NCBI GenBank assembly: GCA_034433995.1
Contig: DAOTZU010000069.1
Span: 1 to 9,199, forward strand
Direction of reading: 5' to 3'
Length of the DNA: 9,199 bases
Origin: DAOTZU01 sp034433995
Lineage (GTDB): Bacteria > Chloroflexota > Anaerolineae > UBA1429
A program made the translations under genes and the position numbers. The notes under the pieces were generated by a model. That model was not told the origin of the DNA and searched no databases. It saw only the letters and a list, made by a program, of their open reading frames with translations. Below are positions 5,997-9,199 of this stretch, one piece after another; within the stretch, counting starts at the first letter, position 1, and the number at the start of each line of letters is the position of its first letter.

Positions 5997-7997
5997 ATGG
6001 CAGAGGCGACGCCGGAGAACGGCCGCATTCAAGCCGATGTGATCCTGCGCGGGGGCACCGTGCTCACCATGAACGCCGCGCGGCAGATTATCTCGCCAGG
6101 CTCGGTGGTGATCGCCGGACGAGAGATCGTCGCCGTGGGGCCCATGGCGGAGATTGATGCCGCTTACCGGGCCGAGAGCGTGGTGGATTGCGCCGACCAC
6201 ATCATCATGCCCGGGTTGGTGAACGCCCACACCCACCTGCCCATGAGTCTGTTGCGCGGCCTGGCCGATGATTTGCGGCTGGACGTGTGGCTCTATGGCT
6301 ACATCCTGCCGGTGGAGCGCGAGTTCGTCAACCCCGAATTCTGCTTTTTGGGCACGCTCCTTTCGTGCGCCGAGATGCTCCGCGGGGGCACCACCTGCTT
6401 TGCCGACATGTATTATCACGAAGAGGAGGTGGCCTGGGCGGCAGTGCAGGCAGGGATGCGCGGCATCTGTGGCGAGACGGTGATGAAACTGCCCACCCCC
6501 GATGCGCCCAGCTACGACGACGGCCTGCGCTATTGCGCCGACTTTTTGGCCCATTGGCAGCATCACGACCTCATCGTGGCGGCTCCCGCGCCCCATTCCC
6601 TTTACATGTGCACCTCCGAGATCCTCCGCGAGACCCACGCCCTGGCGCGCCAGTACGGGGTGCCGCTTCTGCTCCATGTGTCCGAGACCGCCGACGAGGT
6701 GGAGGGGTGGGTGGCCGCCACCGGCCGGCGCCCGGTCCACTGGCTGGAGGAGCAGGGCCTGTTGGAAGACCCGCTGTTGGCCGCCCACTGCGTTCATGTT
6801 GCCAGCGAGGAGATCCGCCTCCTGGCCGAGCATCGCGCGGGCGTGGCCCACAATCCCACCAGCAACCTGAAACTGGCCAGCGGCGTGGCGCCGGTGGCCG
6901 AGATGTTGGCCCAGCGGGTGCGCGTGGGCATCGGCACCGACGGCTGCGCCAGCAATAACGACCAGGACATGTTCGAAGAGACCCGCCTGGCGGCCCTTTT
7001 GCCCAAGGGGGTAAGCGGCGACCCGGTGGCCGTGCCTGCGGTGGAAGCCCTGGCCATGGCCACCCTTTACGGGGCCCAGGCATTGCATCTGGACCATCTC
7101 ATCGGCTCTTTGGAGGTGGGCAAGCGGGCCGATATCATCGTGGTGCAGCGCTCGGCCACCTACACGCTGCCCCATTTCGATACCACGGGGCTGAACGTGT
7201 ATTCCCAATTGGTTTATACCACCAAAATCTGCGACGTGCGCGACGTTTGGGTCAACGGGCGGGCCGTGGTGCGCGATCATACTCTCCTCACGGTGGATGA
7301 GCAGCAGGTCATCGCCGAGGCCACGGAGCTGGCCCAACGGGTGAACCGCTTCTTTGTGGCCCGGGAAAAGAGCGTTTTGGATAAATTGGTGGCCATCGGG
7401 GGCCTGCGCCAACAGGAGACCTTTGAGGTGCAGGCGAAGGGGATCGTCCACGATAGGGCGGCCTTTGAGCGGGGGCTACAGCATCCCGATGTGCACATCA
7501 CGCAGCACACGTCACGAAACCAGTACGACACCTACTTTCTTTTTGCCGATCCCGACCAAGGTTGGCTGCGCTATCGGGAGGACAATGTGATCGGGAGCGA
7601 CGGCTCTGTACATCCCTTGTACACCCTCACCTTGCTGGGGCCGGCCAAGGAGGCCGAATATGCCAACAGCGTGGTCCTCAGCCGTTCGCGCTACACGGCA
7701 CCGGCGGATCGCAGCTTGCGCTTTTATCGCGAATACTTTCAACCCAAGGAAGAGCGTGAGATCATCAAACACCGGGAGCGCTATCACTTGCGGTATCGAG
7801 GGGTGGATTTCGCCCTGAACCTGGACCGCATCCAACAACCGCCGCAGCCCCATCTGTTCATCGAGATCAAGAGCCGCACTTGGTCCAAAGAGGACGCGCT
7901 GCGCAAGGCGGGCCTGATCGCGGAGCTCCTCGCCATCTTGGGGTCGCAACCGGAGGATATGCTGCAGCACGAATATGTGGATCTATTTGAACAGTAG
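5997..7997 (+). CDS. MtaD/SAH-deaminase-type amidohydrolase fused to a C-terminal CYTH domain
   Basis: This 666-residue protein is well above the usual 430-450 of this deaminase group. Residues about 10-450 form a metal-dependent amidohydrolase with every active-site residue in place: HTH (H78, H80), HVSE (H227, E230), AAHCVH (H264) and GTDG (D315). HNPTSNLKLASG (285-296) and DMFEETRLAALL are typical of 5-methylthioadenosine/S-adenosylhomocysteine deaminases, so hydrolytic loss of ammonia from an adenine nucleoside is likely. Residues about 473-660 look like a CYTH (triphosphate-tunnel) domain: FEVQAK (E477, Q479, K481) in place of ExExK, WLRYRED (523-529), LTLLGP (544-549), KHRERYHLRY (591-600), LNLDRI (608-612) and FIEIK (621-625). 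Second-position acids of both ExE pairs appear replaced (Q479, K625), and the usual Lys of LTxKGP is Leu547. Substrate and the CYTH role are unproven. Upstream are a promoter and a strong ribosome site; the stop abuts a palindrome. Confidence 0.88.
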   Translation: MAEATPENGRIQADVILRGGTVLTMNAARQIISPGSVVIAGREIVAVGPMAEIDAAYRAESVVDCADHIIMPGLVNAHTHLPMSLLRGLADDLRLDVWLYGYILPVEREFVNPEFCFLGTLLSCAEMLRGGTTCFADMYYHEEEVAWAAVQAGMRGICGETVMKLPTPDAPSYDDGLRYCADFLAHWQHHDLIVAAPAPHSLYMCTSEILRETHALARQYGVPLLLHVSETADEVEGWVAATGRRPVHWLEEQGLLEDPLLAAHCVHVASEEIRLLAEHRAGVAHNPTSNLKLASGVAPVAEMLAQRVRVGIGTDGCASNNDQDMFEETRLAALLPKGVSGDPVAVPAVEALAMATLYGAQALHLDHLIGSLEVGKRADIIVVQRSATYTLPHFDTTGLNVYSQLVYTTKICDVRDVWVNGRAVVRDHTLLTVDEQQVIAEATELAQRVNRFFVAREKSVLDKLVAIGGLRQQETFEVQAKGIVHDRAAFERGLQHPDVHITQHTSRNQYDTYFLFADPDQGWLRYREDNVIGSDGSVHPLYTLTLLGPAKEAEYANSVVLSRSRYTAPADRSLRFYREYFQPKEEREIIKHRERYHLRYRGVDFALNLDRIQQPPQPHLFIEIKSRTWSKEDALRKAGLIAELLAILGSQPEDMLQHEYVDLFEQ

Positions 7998-8030
7998 AGA
8001 CCTATCAGGTTTGTGAAACCTGTCAGGTCT
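7998..8030. repeat. 15-bp imperfect inverted repeat between convergent genes (palindrome copy 2)
   Basis: AGACCTATCAGGTTT (7998-8012) pairs with AAACCTGTCAGGTCT (8016-8030) around GTG; 13 of 15 positions pair, with two adjacent mismatches in mid-arm. It begins at the base after the amidohydrolase stop and contains the kinase stop codon and its last complete codon. The arms resemble the palindrome at 416-449. No T-tract follows on either strand, but a long hairpin between convergent genes could still end or shield both transcripts. It could be a REP-like repeat. Confidence 0.85.
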
Positions 8031-9199
8031 TGTGGGGCAGATAAACGGTGAAGGTGGAACCTTTGCCCACGGTGCTTTGGGCGGTGATCTTGCCGCCGTG
8101 GGCCTCGACGATCTGTTTGGCGATGGAGAGGCCCAAGCCCGTGCCTCCGCCGGCGCGGCTGCGGGTTTTGTCGGTGCGATAGAAGCGGTCGAACACGTGG
8201 GGCAGATCTTCCGGGGCGATGCCCACGCCCGTATCCTCCACGGCCAGGGTCACCCAAGAGGCATCCGCCGCGCAGCGCACGGTGACGCGGCCCCCCGGCG
8301 GCGTGTAGCGCAGGGCGTTGCTGAGCAGGTTGGTCAGCACTTGTTCCAAACGTTGCGCATCAGCTTGGACGGGCGGCACCTGTTGGGCGATCTCGGCGGT
8401 GAGGGTCACCTGCCGCTCATGGGCCTGATTTTGAAACGCCTCCACCACACGCTGCACCAGGCGGTCCAGGGCCACGGCGGTGCGTTCCAGGGGCAGACGG
8501 CCGGCCTCGGCCAGGGCCAGGTCACGGAGGTCCTCCACCAAGCGGCCCAGAAGCAGGGTCTGGTCATAGATCGGGTCAAGGTTGGCGGGGGTCAGCTCAA
8601 AGACGCCATCGCGCAAGGCCTCCACCTGGCCGCGGATGACGGCCAGAGGGGTGCGCAGCTCGTGGGCGATATCGGCCATCATGGTGCGGCGCAATTGTTC
8701 GTCGCGCTCCAGAGCGGCGGCCATCTCGTTGAACTGTTGGGCCAACTCGCCGATCTCATCGCGCGCATAGACGGGCACCCGATAGGACAGGTCGCCGGCG
8801 GCGATGCGTTTGGCCGCGTCGCGCACCACACGCAGGGGCTTGGTCACCGTGCCGGTGAGCAAGAGCCCCAAAAGCAGCGCGACAAAACTCGCCAAGACGC
8901 CGGCCCAGACGATGGACGTGTTGAGCCGACGGTTAAAAGCCTGCTCTTGAGGCCCGATCCCCGTGAGGAGATAGCCGATGAGCCGCCCGTTCAGGCGGAT
9001 CGCCTGGCCGCGCTGTAACACGTTAGCCCGCAAGCGTTTGGCGGGTCGGGCGCCGGGTGTGTAGGCCACCACATTGCCGGCAGCATCGGTGAGGATGAGC
9101 TGGATCTCCACGCTGCCCTGAACAAGACCCCGGGCCCGCGCCGTGGTCCAGATCCTGTTCAGCACATCCTCCACCCCCGCCCAACTGCCCCGCGCGGCA
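8023..9199 (-). CDS. Membrane sensor histidine kinase (BaeS-like architecture), N-terminus outside the window
   Basis: This is the sensor half of a two-component system. The frame stays open to the window edge (AARGSWAG precedes the GTG at 9174), so the first membrane helix and true start lie beyond 9199. Counting from the first whole codon visible (9198-9196): an extracytoplasmic sensor piece to about 90, a transmembrane helix at about 94-118, HAMP (TKPLRVVRDAAKRI...) at about 119-170, HisKA with the phosphorylated His in HELRTP (H179, bases 8664-8662), and the HATPase domain with N-box NLLSNALRY (290-298), DTGVGI (D322), FDRFYR and GTGLGLS (352-358). All catalytic motifs are intact. The ending STFTVYLPHKT is normal for the family. 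The stop lies inside the palindrome at 7998-8030. The response regulator is probably upstream, outside the window. The signal sensed is unknown. Confidence 0.94.
   Translation of the reverse strand, partial: AARGSWAGVEDVLNRIWTTARARGLVQGSVEIQLILTDAAGNVVAYTPGARPAKRLRANVLQRGQAIRLNGRLIGYLLTGIGPQEQAFNRRLNTSIVWAGVLASFVALLLGLLLTGTVTKPLRVVRDAAKRIAAGDLSYRVPVYARDEIGELAQQFNEMAAALERDEQLRRTMMADIAHELRTPLAVIRGQVEALRDGVFELTPANLDPIYDQTLLLGRLVEDLRDLALAEAGRLPLERTAVALDRLVQRVVEAFQNQAHERQVTLTAEIAQQVPPVQADAQRLEQVLTNLLSNALRYTPPGGRVTVRCAADASWVTLAVEDTGVGIAPEDLPHVFDRFYRTDKTRSRAGGGTGLGLSIAKQIVEAHGGKITAQSTVGKGSTFTVYLPHKT

Noticed and set aside
5403..7451. Very long open frame (682 codons) on the minus strand
   Set aside because: It lies opposite two well-supported genes (DUF1232 and the amidohydrolase). 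Its protein is rich in His, Gly and Gln with no domain pattern and has no ribosome site; it is an antisense shadow of GC-rich codons.
416..8030. CRISPR-like repeat pair
   Set aside because: Only two copies, more than 7 kb apart, differing in loop and arm length, with no spacers or cas genes.
8032..9018. 328-codon plus-strand open frame opposite the kinase
   Set aside because: The kinase on the minus strand has every expected motif; the plus-strand product is low-complexity Gly/His/Gln and is a shadow.

Overview
This is a GC-rich bacterial window with tightly packed genes on both strands. It most resembles Chloroflexota (Anaerolineae-like). The evidence is a Thr/Pro-rich 'TPT/TATP' linker after a lipoprotein signal, a stand-alone XPB/Ssl2 N-terminal-type (Helicase_C_3) protein, an MtaD-like deaminase, and near-consensus sigma70 promoters in a high-GC background. 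The phylum is inferred from style and family content; no rRNA or marker gene is present. No tRNA, rRNA, CRISPR array, phage gene or transposase was seen, and no gene-free stretch exceeds about 170 bases.

Layout. (1) 1-356, minus: the start of a lipoprotein of unknown function, cut by the window edge. (2) 357-522: a divergent control region with a promoter for each flanking gene and a 12-bp perfect palindrome exactly between the two -35 boxes. (3) 523-3029, plus: a nucleotide-sugar epimerase/dehydratase, followed 15 bases later by a beta-propeller lipoprotein whose frame is broken by the apparent loss of one base near 2805. (4) 3089-3733, plus: a two-helix membrane protein with a double zinc ribbon. 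It converges on, and overlaps by 16 bases, the XPB N-terminal-like protein at 3718-5406, minus. (5) 5529-5897, plus: a small DUF1232 membrane protein. (6) 5997-7997, plus: the most unusual gene, an MtaD/SAH-deaminase-type amidohydrolase with a C-terminal CYTH (triphosphate-tunnel) domain. (7) 7998-8030: a second palindrome related to the first, filling the gap between the amidohydrolase and a convergent sensor histidine kinase (8023-9199, minus, N-terminus outside the window) and supplying the kinase's stop codon.

How the genes relate. Most look like independent transcription units, because near-consensus promoters precede several of them. The only clear co-transcribed pair is the epimerase and the propeller lipoprotein, which may both serve the cell envelope. 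The strongest candidate for an undescribed system is the deaminase-CYTH fusion. Its deaminase metal site is intact, while its CYTH metal-binding acidic residues look partly substituted. The second candidate is the pair of related palindromes, placed once between divergent promoters and once between convergent gene ends.
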